NCBI GenBank assembly: GCA_029055625.1
Contig: JAIDCY010000148.1
Span: forward strand, 49,856 to 113,855
Length of the DNA: 64,000 bases
Reading direction: 5' to 3'
Origin: Ruminococcus sp.
GTDB taxonomy: Bacteria > Bacillota > Clostridia > Oscillospirales > Ruminococcaceae
Shown here: piece after piece, positions 19,340 through 29,317 of the stretch
Layout of the letters: every line of letters starts with the position of its first letter
Numbering within the stretch: the stretch's first letter is position 1
Made by a program: the position numbers and the translations under genes
The notes under the pieces: generated by a model
Seen by the model: only the letters and a program-made list of their open reading frames with translations
What the model was told of the DNA's origin: nothing
Database searches by the model: none

Positions 19340-21070
19340 ATGAAGAAGTTACTGAAATATTTAAGGAATTATAAAAAAGAACTCGTTTTCGGACCTTTTT
19401 TCAAGCTCCTTGAAGCTATTTTTGAACTTACCGTACCGCACGTTATGGCTATGATTATTGATATAGGCATAGAAAACAATGATACTAAATATATACTCCG
19501 TATGTCCGGACTTATCATACTACTCGGATTCTGTGGGCTTGGATTTGCGTTGACGTGTCAGTTACTCGCTTCCAGATGTGCTTACGGATTCGGTACGGAA
19601 TTAAGAACGGATCTGTATAAACATATAAATTCGCTGTCATATAGCAGTATAGATAAAGTAGGTACGGCATCACTGCTGAACCGTCTGACGAATGATTCAA
19701 ACACCGTGCAGAATGGCGTGAATATGTTCATAAGGCTTGCAACACGTTCACCGTTTCTTGTAATAGGTGCAATGGTCAGGGCAATGATGATTGATCTGAA
19801 ACTTTCACTGATATTTCTTGTAGTAGCGGTACTTACAACTATAGTTATAGTATCGGTAATGCATAAGACAGTACCAATGTACAAGACCACACAGAAAAAT
19901 CTTGACAGGGCATCACTGCTGACACGTGAAAATCTTGAGGGTGCAAGAGTAATAAGGGCATTTTCAAGACAGCAGGAGGAAATTGACGACTTCCGGAAAT
20001 CCGTTGACGATATTGCGGAAAGTTCTATAGCAGTCGGCAGAATATCATCAATACTGAATCCGTTTTCGTTTATGGTAATGAATTTAGGTATCGTATTTAT
20101 TTTGTGGTTCGGGGGCGTAAGGATTGATACGGGCTACCTCACACAAGGCGAACTCACCGAATTTACAAACTACATGACACAGATTTTACTTGCATTGATA
20201 GTCCTTGCAAATCTTATTGTTACGTTTACCAAGGCTTTCGCATCTGCAAACCGTATCAGTGAGGTTTTCGACATACAACCGGAAAAGTCAGGCGGTAACG
20301 AGATACCGGCGGATCACAAAGATTACGGAAACATTATCGAGTTCAGAAACGTGTCATTTTCATATGATACAGCCGGTGACCACTCGTTAAAAGATATATC
20401 TTTCACTCTCGAAAGGGGTAAGATGTTGGGAATTATCGGTGGTACTGGTAGCGGTAAATCTACACTTGCAAATCTGATACCATGTTTCTATCGTGCTACA
20501 GAGGGACAGATTTTAATATCCGGCGTCGACGTATACAACTACAATTTCGACGAATTAAGAAAAACTATCGGCATAGTACCGCAGAAAGCAGTACTTTTTA
20601 CCGGTACAGTCCGTGATAATATGAAGTGGCATAATCCGGATGCTACAGATACGGAAATCATATCCGCACTTAAAACCGCTCAGGCATGGGAATTTGTCGG
20701 GAAAATGCCGGATGGTCTTGATACGAAGATTTCACAGGGTGGTAAAAATCTTTCCGGTGGTCAGAAACAGAGAATTTCCATAGCCCGTGCGATTGTCGGA
20801 AATCCGGATATACTGATTCTTGACGATTCAACCAGTGCATTGGATTACGCCACAGACCTCGCACTCCGTAAATCTCTTAAAAATGATATGCCCGATACTA
20901 CAGTAATAATGATTTCACAGCGTACAACATCACTGAAAGATGCGGATAAAATAATAGTCATGGACGACGGCGAAGCGGTCGGCATGGGTACACACGACGA
21001 GTTACTGAAAACCTGCGAAATTTACAGTGAAATATATAAATCGCAGATGAACGAAAAGGAGGGCGTATAA
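19340..21070 (+). CDS. ABC exporter, TMD-NBD subunit 1
   Basis: GGTGSGKSTLANLI, LSGGQKQRISIARAI, ILILDDSTSALD. Confidence 0.95.
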   Translation: MKKLLKYLRNYKKELVFGPFFKLLEAIFELTVPHVMAMIIDIGIENNDTKYILRMSGLIILLGFCGLGFALTCQLLASRCAYGFGTELRTDLYKHINSLSYSSIDKVGTASLLNRLTNDSNTVQNGVNMFIRLATRSPFLVIGAMVRAMMIDLKLSLIFLVVAVLTTIVIVSVMHKTVPMYKTTQKNLDRASLLTRENLEGARVIRAFSRQQEEIDDFRKSVDDIAESSIAVGRISSILNPFSFMVMNLGIVFILWFGGVRIDTGYLTQGELTEFTNYMTQILLALIVLANLIVTFTKAFASANRISEVFDIQPEKSGGNEIPADHKDYGNIIEFRNVSFSYDTAGDHSLKDISFTLERGKMLGIIGGTGSGKSTLANLIPCFYRATEGQILISGVDVYNYNFDELRKTIGIVPQKAVLFTGTVRDNMKWHNPDATDTEIISALKTAQAWEFVGKMPDGLDTKISQGGKNLSGGQKQRISIARAIVGNPDILILDDSTSALDYATDLALRKSLKNDMPDTTVIMISQRTTSLKDADKIIVMDDGEAVGMGTHDELLKTCEIYSEIYKSQMNEKEGV

Positions 21071-22809
21071 TGTCTGATACTCTGAAAAGGGTCATTTCTT
21101 ATACAAGACCTTATATGGCTTATCTGATAAGTACCGTTATTTTCGCCGTCGCCGGAGTAGGTCTTTCACTTTTAGTACCGGTTTTCATAGGAGATGCGGT
21201 GGATTGTTGTATAACAAAAGGCAACGTTGATTTCAATGACTTAAAAAAAATAGTAACAGAACTTGCGGTAATGGTCACTGCGAGCGGTATTTTTCAGTGG
21301 ATTATGAGTTTGTGTACCAATAAACTCGCATTTCTTACGATACGTGATTTGCGTGCGGATATTTTCAATAAACTTGAGAGAGTACCGTTAAAATACATTG
21401 ACGGTCACACGAAAGGCGAACTCACAAGCCGGGTTATTAACGATATTGAAATAGTTTCAGACGGTCTTCTACAGGGTTTTACGCAGTTTTTCAGTAGCGT
21501 TATGACCATTTTAGGTACGCTCATTTTCATGATGTTCATAAATTACAGGATAGCAATTGTAGTAGTAATCATGACCCCGATTTCTTTTATAACCGCCTCG
21601 AAGATTACGAAAGCCTCACACGATTCTTACATGAAACAGTCAAAACTGCGTGGAGATATGGTAGGACTTTCCGAAGAAATGATAGGTAATCAGAAAATTT
21701 TAAAGGCTTTTGTTTACGAAAAAAGAGCTATGGAACGTTTCGACGTTATCAACAGGGATTACGGCAAAATAGGTACGAAAGCAACTTTTTTAAGTTCGAT
21801 AAATAACCCGGTTACAAGATTTGTCAATGGTATGATATACGCAGTTATCGGACTTCTCGGAGCGTTAGGAGTAACCGGTGCGGTAGGATTCATAGGCACT
21901 ATGACGGTAGGCAAGCTGACAAGTTTTCTGTCATTTGCGAACCAGTACACCAAACCTTTTAACGAAATATCCGGCGTATTCGCTGAACTTCAGAACGCCA
22001 TCGCCTCCGCACAACGTGTTTTCAGCGTACTTGAAGAGCAGGAAGTTCCGGATGATACCGATAAGGAAGTTATGACTTCTTCCGACGGTACGCTTGCATT
22101 TCAGAACGTGAGATTTTCATATAATCCGGAAATCGAACTGATAAGAAACTTTACACTTGATGTAAAATCCGGTCAGAAAGTGGCGATAGTAGGACAGACA
22201 GGTTGTGGTAAGTCTACAATAATAAATCTTCTGTTGCGTTTCTACGACATCGACAGCGGAAAAATAATTGTTTCCGGAAAAAATATCGATTCTATCACTC
22301 GTGACAGTCTCAGAAGTCAGTTCGGTATGGTTCTGCAGGATACGTGGATTTTTACCGGTACAGTAGCGGAAAATATATCTTACGGTATGCCAGAAGCAAG
22401 TCGGGAGCAGGTAATAGAAGCATCTAAGGCGGTATACGCCCACGGATTTATAAAGAGACTTCCAAACGGTTACGATACCGTGATAAGCGAAGACAGCGGA
22501 CTTTCACAAGGTCAGAAACAGTTAATATGTATCGCCCGTATAATGTTAATGAGTCCGCCTATGCTGATTCTCGACGAGGCAACAAGTTCCATTGACTTAC
22601 GCACGGAACACCGCATACAGAAAGCATTTACTAAACTTATGCAGGGACGTACAAGTTTCATAATCGCACACAGGTTATCTACTATTAAAAATTCTGACAT
22701 AATTCTTGTAATGAAAAACGGAAATATTATCGAGCAGGGCAATCATAACCAACTTATGCGGACAGGTGGTTACTACTCCGAATTATATAACAGTCAGTTC
22801 GCAACATGA
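21070..22809 (+). CDS. ABC exporter, TMD-NBD subunit 2
   Basis: GQTGCGKSTIINLLLRFYD, LSQGQKQLICIARIM, LILDEATSSIDLRTE; start overlaps upstream stop. Confidence 0.95.
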   Translation: MSDTLKRVISYTRPYMAYLISTVIFAVAGVGLSLLVPVFIGDAVDCCITKGNVDFNDLKKIVTELAVMVTASGIFQWIMSLCTNKLAFLTIRDLRADIFNKLERVPLKYIDGHTKGELTSRVINDIEIVSDGLLQGFTQFFSSVMTILGTLIFMMFINYRIAIVVVIMTPISFITASKITKASHDSYMKQSKLRGDMVGLSEEMIGNQKILKAFVYEKRAMERFDVINRDYGKIGTKATFLSSINNPVTRFVNGMIYAVIGLLGALGVTGAVGFIGTMTVGKLTSFLSFANQYTKPFNEISGVFAELQNAIASAQRVFSVLEEQEVPDDTDKEVMTSSDGTLAFQNVRFSYNPEIELIRNFTLDVKSGQKVAIVGQTGCGKSTIINLLLRFYDIDSGKIIVSGKNIDSITRDSLRSQFGMVLQDTWIFTGTVAENISYGMPEASREQVIEASKAVYAHGFIKRLPNGYDTVISEDSGLSQGQKQLICIARIMLMSPPMLILDEATSSIDLRTEHRIQKAFTKLMQGRTSFIIAHRLSTIKNSDIILVMKNGNIIEQGNHNQLMRTGGYYSELYNSQFAT

Positions 22810-22970
22810 ACAGTTTTCAACACCTTAAGTTGTCGGAACTTAATAAAATCATATCAATAATCACATCTGACGGAATAATATTTGTATAAAATGTCATAAT
22901 CCTATTGACTAAGATTGTTTAATATGATATAATGCTAAAATAAGTATAAATCAAAGGGGGATTGCACTAA

Positions 22971-24200
22971 ATGACATCCGATACAGCGGAAACGCTACTA
23001 CAGAAATACGGTCAGGAGCATATTATGACGTACTTTGACGAACTCGACGAATCCGACAGAAAAAAATTACTGAAACAGATTGAACTGATTGATTTTTCCG
23101 TACTGGAAAATATAAATATTGAAAACAGACATTCTTCAAAAAGAGGAAAATTTTCACCACTTGGTGCGGTGACTATCGGTGATATTGCAAAAAACCGGAA
23201 AAAATATCACGATATAGGAGCGGAAGCCATAAAGAACGGTAAAGTCGCAACCGTACTGCTTGCAGGCGGACAGGGTACGAGATTAGGATTTGAGAAGCCG
23301 AAAGGTATGTATGATATAGGGGTTACGAAAGAACTGTATATTTTCGAGTGCCTGATAAATAATATGCTGAAAGTTGTTGCAGATACGGGGGTATTCGTAC
23401 CGTTGTATATCATGACAAGCGAAAAAAATAACAATGATACGATAAAATTCTTTGAGGAAAAAAATTACTTCGGTTACGATAGAAATTATGTACGCTTTTT
23501 CATTCAGGATATGGCACCGTCAGTTGATTTTGACGGCAAAATATATATGGAAAGTAAATCGGATATATCCATATCACCTAACGGTAACGGCGGTTGGTTT
23601 TCGTCGATAGTCAGAGCAGGATTTCTCAATGATATAAAGGAAAACGGTATCGAGTGGATAAACGTTTTCGCAGTGGATAACGTACTACAACAGATTGCAG
23701 ACCCATGTTTTATAGGTGCGGTGATAGATTCAGGCAGTCAGTCGGGAAGTAAGGTAGTAAGTAAGGCGTCACCTGACGAACGAGTAGGCGTATTGTGTCT
23801 TGAAGACGGGAAACCGTCGATAGTGGAGTACTACGAGATGACGGAAGAAATGCGGGAACTCCGTACCGATGACGGCGAACTTGCGTATAAATATGGTGTT
23901 ATTCTTAACTATCTTTTCAGTGTGGACAGGCTTGAGGAAATCGTTTCCGAAAAAATGCCGGTACACGTCGTGAAGAAAAAAATACCGTATATGGACGATA
24001 ACGGCATTTTAGTAAATCCGACAGAACCAAACGGTTATAAATTTGAAACCCTTGTACTCGATATGGTACATCTGCAAAAAAGCTGTCTGCCTTACGAGGT
24101 GGAACGTTGCAGAGAGTTCGCACCGGTTAAAAATTCGGTGGGTGTGGATTCCGTCGATACCGCAAGGGAACTCCTTAAACTTAACGGCATTGAACTATAA
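22971..24200 (+). CDS. UDP-sugar / UDP-GlcNAc pyrophosphorylase (UDPGP family)
   Basis: VATVLLAGGQGTRLGFEKPKGMYDI, PLYIMTSEKNN, SPNGNGGWFSSI. Confidence 0.93.
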   Translation: MTSDTAETLLQKYGQEHIMTYFDELDESDRKKLLKQIELIDFSVLENINIENRHSSKRGKFSPLGAVTIGDIAKNRKKYHDIGAEAIKNGKVATVLLAGGQGTRLGFEKPKGMYDIGVTKELYIFECLINNMLKVVADTGVFVPLYIMTSEKNNNDTIKFFEEKNYFGYDRNYVRFFIQDMAPSVDFDGKIYMESKSDISISPNGNGGWFSSIVRAGFLNDIKENGIEWINVFAVDNVLQQIADPCFIGAVIDSGSQSGSKVVSKASPDERVGVLCLEDGKPSIVEYYEMTEEMRELRTDDGELAYKYGVILNYLFSVDRLEEIVSEKMPVHVVKKKIPYMDDNGILVNPTEPNGYKFETLVLDMVHLQKSCLPYEVERCREFAPVKNSVGVDSVDTARELLKLNGIEL

Positions 24201-24206
24201 ATTTTA

Positions 24207-24238
24207 AAGACTGTCAGAAATGACAGTCTTTTTTTTTT
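24207..24238 (+). terminator. Intrinsic terminator
   Basis: aaaGACTGTCAgaaaTGACAGTCtttttttttt. Confidence 0.92.
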
Positions 24239-24255
24239 GCGTTTCGCCTGTGAAT

Positions 24256-25017
24256 TTATCTGAAAATAAAGTAGTAGACTATACCGAACCATTCACGCAC
24301 CCAGTACGTCGGGACGATATACCAGCTTGTATATCCTGATATATTGTACGGTTCAATGCCCATATTTTTCGCTAACATTTCCGCTCTGCACTGGTGAAAC
24401 GCATCTGTGACGAGGGTTATTTTTTCCGGCAGACCTGCTCCTGTGATTATTTCCTGTGAGAATTTAAGGTTTTCCTTCGTATCTGTAGACTTATCTTCCA
24501 TGAAAATACGTTCCGGATTTATACCGTTTTCAATGAGATATTCCTTCATGCATTGTGCCTCACTTATAATTTCGTCGCTACCCTGTCCGCCGGATACTAT
24601 CACGCTTACGTTTTCGTGTTCGGAAAGGTATTCAAACGCACAGTCAAGCCGACGTTTTAACATTAAACTCGGTCTGCCGTTCTTTACCTTACAACCCAGT
24701 ACTACAAGTGTAGTATTTTCATCAGGTGGTGGGTCATCTGCTGATTTTACCATAAAAATACTTATCACAATTGCGAGTATAACGCATATACTTAAAATAA
24801 AAGTTATTATAGTAATAAAAATCTTACCGCCAGGATTATTATGCATTTTTTTTACAGATTCCGTGAACGGTTTCCAGAATACAGAAATTCCGGTCATGAT
24901 TACGGATACCAAAATTCCGGTAGCGTTTCCGATATTAAATATACCCATAGTCGCCGGAGCTACAAATATTAAAAGCAATCCGATTGAGATAATCAGCGGT
25001 ATTATTTTAACGTCCAT
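24256..25017 (-). CDS. YdcF/DUF218-family membrane protein
   Basis: TTLVVLGCKVKNGRPSLMLKRRLDCAFEYL, VIVSGGQGSDEIISEA, VTDAFHQCRAEMLA; several TM segments. Confidence 0.85.
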   Translation of the reverse strand: MDVKIIPLIISIGLLLIFVAPATMGIFNIGNATGILVSVIMTGISVFWKPFTESVKKMHNNPGGKIFITIITFILSICVILAIVISIFMVKSADDPPPDENTTLVVLGCKVKNGRPSLMLKRRLDCAFEYLSEHENVSVIVSGGQGSDEIISEAQCMKEYLIENGINPERIFMEDKSTDTKENLKFSQEIITGAGLPEKITLVTDAFHQCRAEMLAKNMGIEPYNISGYTSWYIVPTYWVREWFGIVYYFIFR

Positions 25018-25034
25018 TTTTTAAAAAAATTCTC

Positions 25035-25871
25035 CTATTTCATTTTTGCGGAAAGTTTAAGTATACGGTCGAGATTTTCCTTAGTGGTGGATTCTCTACC
25101 TAAATGTGTAGGTACGTTGTTGTAAAGTCCGTGGAAATCTGAACCGCCCGTTTGTATGAGGTTGTAACGCTCTGCGATAGCCGATAACTCTTTTCTGTAA
25201 CTCTCATCCGCTGACCAGTGATTTACTTCTACTCCGTCTATTTTACCTTTCTGTGCGAGTTCTTCGAGTAATTCTATACTGTCGTACAGAGCAGGATGTG
25301 CCATTACTGCTACACCTTTTGCGGTATGAATCAGGTCAATGACAAAATTTACATCCGGATATTCACGTTCCACGTAACAACTACCTGTTTTTCTGTTAAA
25401 TAGTTCACTGTCGAGACTGCCGTAAAATTCGAGAGCATAACCGTAATCAATCAACGCACGCATGATATGCTGTTTGAAAATGCTTTTGGATGCCGTTGTG
25501 TGTTTCAGGATACTTTCAAGAGTTATCGGGTATTTTTCCATAACTTTGGCAATCATTTCTTTTGAACATTCTTTCCGTATCTCGCACGACTTGAAACAAA
25601 GTACTTCAAGCCTGTCAGGTTTACGGGGTGCATAACATAGTATATGTACTTTTCTGCCACGTTTCTTGTCCCACGCCGATAACTCAACGCCTTTCAGTAT
25701 CTTTACTCCTGCTCTCTCACCTAATATGCTTGCCCTCGAAAATGATGCCATTGTGTCGTGGTCTGTAATCGAAAGCCATTCTATACCGGTACGCTTTGCC
25801 TGTGCGATAATATCCTCAATTCCCATAGAACCATCTGACAGCTTTGTATGACAATGTAAATCACAAATCAT
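25035..25871 (-). CDS. PHP-domain phosphoesterase
   Basis: MICDLHCHTKLSDGSMGIEDII, WLSITDHDT, VMAHPALY, GGSDFHG. Confidence 0.92.
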   Translation of the reverse strand: MICDLHCHTKLSDGSMGIEDIIAQAKRTGIEWLSITDHDTMASFSRASILGERAGVKILKGVELSAWDKKRGRKVHILCYAPRKPDRLEVLCFKSCEIRKECSKEMIAKVMEKYPITLESILKHTTASKSIFKQHIMRALIDYGYALEFYGSLDSELFNRKTGSCYVEREYPDVNFVIDLIHTAKGVAVMAHPALYDSIELLEELAQKGKIDGVEVNHWSADESYRKELSAIAERYNLIQTGGSDFHGLYNNVPTHLGRESTTKENLDRILKLSAKMK

Positions 25872-26001
25872 CTTGAAATCCTCCCTTTGTTTTTCTGATT
25901 TCAGTTTATCTATATTATATCATATTTTTATGAGGTTTTCAAGTATTTTATGCATTTTTCATCAATCTTACACTTTTTCCGTAATCTAAAAATTATAAGT
26001 T

Positions 26002-26829
26002 TTAATCATTACAGAATACGGAATACAATTCGCCTTTTCTGAAACCTGTTTCCTTTGCAATCGCTTTACACGCTTCCGTAGGTTTTTCACCCATTTCAAT
26101 CAGTTTCCTGACCTGTTCCACCGCACTTTGAAGAGTTATTTTTTCGTCGGATTTTGTCTTACCCTCCATGACCAATACAAATTCTCCACGGGGTTCGTTA
26201 ATGCTGTAGTAGTCTGATGCTTCGCCTAACGTCGTTCTGATTACCTCTTCGTGAATTTTCGTCAGTTCCCGACACAGTGATATTTTTCTGTCCTTACCGA
26301 AAAATTCCGCCAGTCCGGATAGTGTATTTCTTAATTTATGTGGGGCTTCATAAAATACTATCAGACCGGTTTCATCTTTCAGAAGTTCAAGACGTTCTGA
26401 ACGTTCTTTCCTGTTTACCGGCAAAAATCCCTCAAACATGAAGCGTCTTGTATCAAGTCCGGATACCGCCACCGCAGACACCACCGCACTCGCCCCCGGT
26501 ACAACTTTTACCTCTATACCGTTTTCCGCACATAATTTTACTAATACTTCCCCAGGGTCTGAAATACACGGCATACCGGCATCCGTCACGATACTGCAAC
26601 TTTCGCCGTTGAGCAGGCGGTCAATGATATGTTGTGCATCGGTGGGCGTACTGTGTTCATGAAAGCTGACGAGTTGTTTTTTTATGCCGTAATGATTAAG
26701 TATTTTAACAGTTACCCGTGTGTCCTCCGCACATATGAAATCAACATTTTTCAGAGTGTCAAGCTGTCTTATCGTTATATCGTCGAGGTTTCCAATCGGC
26801 GTACCTGTCACGTAAAATATCCCACTCAT
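26002..26829 (-). CDS. rsmI: 16S rRNA (cytidine-2'-O)-methyltransferase
   Basis: GIFYVTGTPIGNLDDITIRQLDTLKNVDFICAEDTRVT, IVTDAGMPCISDPGEVLV. Confidence 0.96.
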   Translation of the reverse strand: MSGIFYVTGTPIGNLDDITIRQLDTLKNVDFICAEDTRVTVKILNHYGIKKQLVSFHEHSTPTDAQHIIDRLLNGESCSIVTDAGMPCISDPGEVLVKLCAENGIEVKVVPGASAVVSAVAVSGLDTRRFMFEGFLPVNRKERSERLELLKDETGLIVFYEAPHKLRNTLSGLAEFFGKDRKISLCRELTKIHEEVIRTTLGEASDYYSINEPRGEFVLVMEGKTKSDEKITLQSAVEQVRKLIEMGEKPTEACKAIAKETGFRKGELYSVFCND

Positions 26830-26832
26830 AAA

Positions 26833-27552
26833 TTAATCCTTTCCCGTATCGTATATTTTTTGCAGTTCTTCGGAAAATCCATTTTCGTTACGTATGTATA
26901 ATTGCGTTTCAATCTGCATGAACGGTTTTGAACCCTTTTTCCCCTCTATCAGAAAAAGCCACGGTATAGAATCCGGATTTTTTGAAACAAATCGTATTCT
27001 TTTCGGTTCGATGTTGTTGTTACGCATTGCACATATCACATCTGCGAGACGTTCCGGACGGTTACACATACACAGTCTGCCCCCGAATTTAAGTAGTTTT
27101 TCAGCGGATTTGCATACGTCGTCTATATTACACATTATCTCGTGACGTGCTATTTTCTGAGCGGTCAGCTGACTTTCAAAACCTGCATTTACCGCCTTAT
27201 ATGGTGGATTACAGGTCACGAGGTCAAGCCGTCCGACAGGTGCATTATCCCATAGATTTTTTAAGTCCGCACAAATTGGTATTATGTTCTTGACCTCGCT
27301 TTTTTCAATACCGGCTTTTAACTGTTCGATAGCCCCCACCTGAATGTCGACGGCGTATATTATTTCCGGTGGTAATTTTTTCTGCATTATCAGCGGTATT
27401 ATTCCGCAACCTGTTCCGAGGTCACAGACTTTATCTTTCCGCCGATACTGCGAAAAATCTGCCAGTAAAAAAGCATCTGTACCGAATCGGTGTTCCGTAC
27501 TCGCACAGACATATATTTTTTCCGTCAGTTTTTCGTATTTATATTCCGTCAT
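26833..27552 (-). CDS. tRNA1(Val) (adenine37-N6)-methyltransferase-like
   Basis: FGTDAFLLADF, VCDLGTGCGIIPLIM, DLVTCNPPY. Confidence 0.9.
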   Translation of the reverse strand: MTEYKYEKLTEKIYVCASTEHRFGTDAFLLADFSQYRRKDKVCDLGTGCGIIPLIMQKKLPPEIIYAVDIQVGAIEQLKAGIEKSEVKNIIPICADLKNLWDNAPVGRLDLVTCNPPYKAVNAGFESQLTAQKIARHEIMCNIDDVCKSAEKLLKFGGRLCMCNRPERLADVICAMRNNNIEPKRIRFVSKNPDSIPWLFLIEGKKGSKPFMQIETQLYIRNENGFSEELQKIYDTGKD

Positions 27553-28625
27553 TTTATCGTACCTCCGCCGACTACCACATCATCATTATAGAAAACTACC
27601 GCCTGACCGCTTGTGATTGCTCTTTGCGGAGTGTCAAAATTTACGAGATACTCACCGTTTCCGAGGTATGAAACAGTAGCCGGTTGTTCTTTCTGACTGT
27701 ACCTTGTCTTTGCGGTAACTCTTAACGGTTCAGATATTTTCGGAATGGATATTAAATTTACGTCCTCCGCAATAAGAGAATCCGTATATAAATCCCTTTC
27801 ATCACCGAGTACAACGGAATTTGTCGCTATATCCTTACTTACCACATATGCCGGTCTGCCTAACGATATTCCAAGTCCTTTCCGCTGACCTATCGTATAA
27901 TTTATTATCCCTTTGTGCGTACCTAAAATTTTTCCTTCAGTATCGGTAAATTTTCCGGACGGGAATTTTTTACCGGTAAATTTTTCTATAAAGGAAACGT
28001 AATCGCTGTCGGGTACAAAACATATGTCCTGACTGTCGGGCTTACCGGAATTTACTAAACCTGCATTTTCCGCTATTTTCCGGACTTCCGATTTTTCAAG
28101 ATTTCCGAGTGGGAAAATAATATGTTTCAACTGCTCCTGCGTGAGCGAGTACAAAACGTAAGTCTGGTCTTTAGTGCGGTCTTTCGGACGTTTCAGTAAA
28201 TAACGTCCGGTTTTTTCGTCGAACTCGTTAATCGCATAGTGACCGGTTGCTATATAATCATAATCGAGTTCCAACGCACGCCGTAACATCTTGTCGAATT
28301 TGACGTGACGGTTACATTCTATACACGGATTCGGCGTACGTCCGGAAATGTAGGTACTGACAAAATTTTCCATGACATTTTTTTTAAAGCAGTCCTTGAA
28401 ATTGAATACGAGATGTTCAAACCCTAACCGATACGCCACACTCCTCGCATCTTCTACGTCCGATAACGCACAGCACGTTTTACCGTCCTTTTCCGCCTGT
28501 ACTATGTCCTCATCGCCGAAAAGTTTCAGCGTAACACCCATTACGTCGTAACCTTGTTCCCTTAAAATCAGTGCGGATACGGAACTATCCACGCCACCAC
28601 TCATACCTACCATAACTTTTTTCAT
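27549..28625 (-). CDS. mnmA: tRNA-specific 2-thiouridylase
   Basis: VMVGMSGGVDSSVSALIL, GRTPNPCIECNRHVKF, ATGHYA, DSQDICFVP, YTIGQRKGLGI. Confidence 0.97.
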   Translation of the reverse strand: MKKVMVGMSGGVDSSVSALILREQGYDVMGVTLKLFGDEDIVQAEKDGKTCCALSDVEDARSVAYRLGFEHLVFNFKDCFKKNVMENFVSTYISGRTPNPCIECNRHVKFDKMLRRALELDYDYIATGHYAINEFDEKTGRYLLKRPKDRTKDQTYVLYSLTQEQLKHIIFPLGNLEKSEVRKIAENAGLVNSGKPDSQDICFVPDSDYVSFIEKFTGKKFPSGKFTDTEGKILGTHKGIINYTIGQRKGLGISLGRPAYVVSKDIATNSVVLGDERDLYTDSLIAEDVNLISIPKISEPLRVTAKTRYSQKEQPATVSYLGNGEYLVNFDTPQRAITSGQAVVFYNDDVVVGGGTIK

Positions 28626-28669
28626 AATATATCACGTCCTTATATAAAATCAGGCGAACAGTGTCCGCC

Positions 28670-29317
28670 TTAAATAATACCTGTTATTTCAGATATTTCA
28701 TTGAAATAATAGTCTGAAATTTTTATAATATTTTCCCTGTCGTTGTGTGAAGAACGGTCATAAATACCGGCAGTCAGGAAACCTGTACTGAAAGCGGTCT
28801 GAATACAGTACAGGGAATCTTCCGCAATAAGTACATTTTCCGGTGATAATCCCATAATTTCCGCACATTTCAGGTACATATCCGGATTTTTCTTGCCTTG
28901 TGGGAAATCCGCAACGGTAAGCAGAAATTTAAGTCTGTCATATATTCCGTGACGTTTCAGGACAGCTTCCGCAAGATTTTTATATGTTACCGTCGCTATA
29001 CCGTACGGAATATTTCTGATGTCGAGAAAGTCGAGCAGTTCCGGAACACCGCTTTTTAACGGTATGTTAAAGAAATACTCATGACGTACTATCTCTTCTA
29101 TACGCTTTATTACGTACTCTACCGTACATTTCAGACCAAATTCATTTATAAAGAGTTCGGCGGACTTATCAACGGTCAGTTTCTTTACACGTTCTGAAAT
29201 ATCTTCCGGCGGATTATCTATACCGTTTTCCTGTAGAAAAATTCTGTCGGTTTTGTACCATACGTCCATAGAGTCTATAATAGTACCGTCGAGGTCAAAA
29301 ATCACGCCTTTAATCAT
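28670..29317 (-). CDS. HAD-family hydrolase (beta-phosphoglucomutase-like)
   Basis: MIKGVIFDLDGTIIDSMDVWYKTD; the longer ORF start (29491) is upstream junk overlapping the C39 gene. Confidence 0.9.
   Translation of the reverse strand: MIKGVIFDLDGTIIDSMDVWYKTDRIFLQENGIDNPPEDISERVKKLTVDKSAELFINEFGLKCTVEYVIKRIEEIVRHEYFFNIPLKSGVPELLDFLDIRNIPYGIATVTYKNLAEAVLKRHGIYDRLKFLLTVADFPQGKKNPDMYLKCAEIMGLSPENVLIAEDSLYCIQTAFSTGFLTAGIYDRSSHNDRENIIKISDYYFNEISEITGII

Noticed and set aside
24407-25024. 205-aa plus-strand ORF
   Set aside because: Fully antisense to the well-supported YdcF-like gene; no recognisable domain
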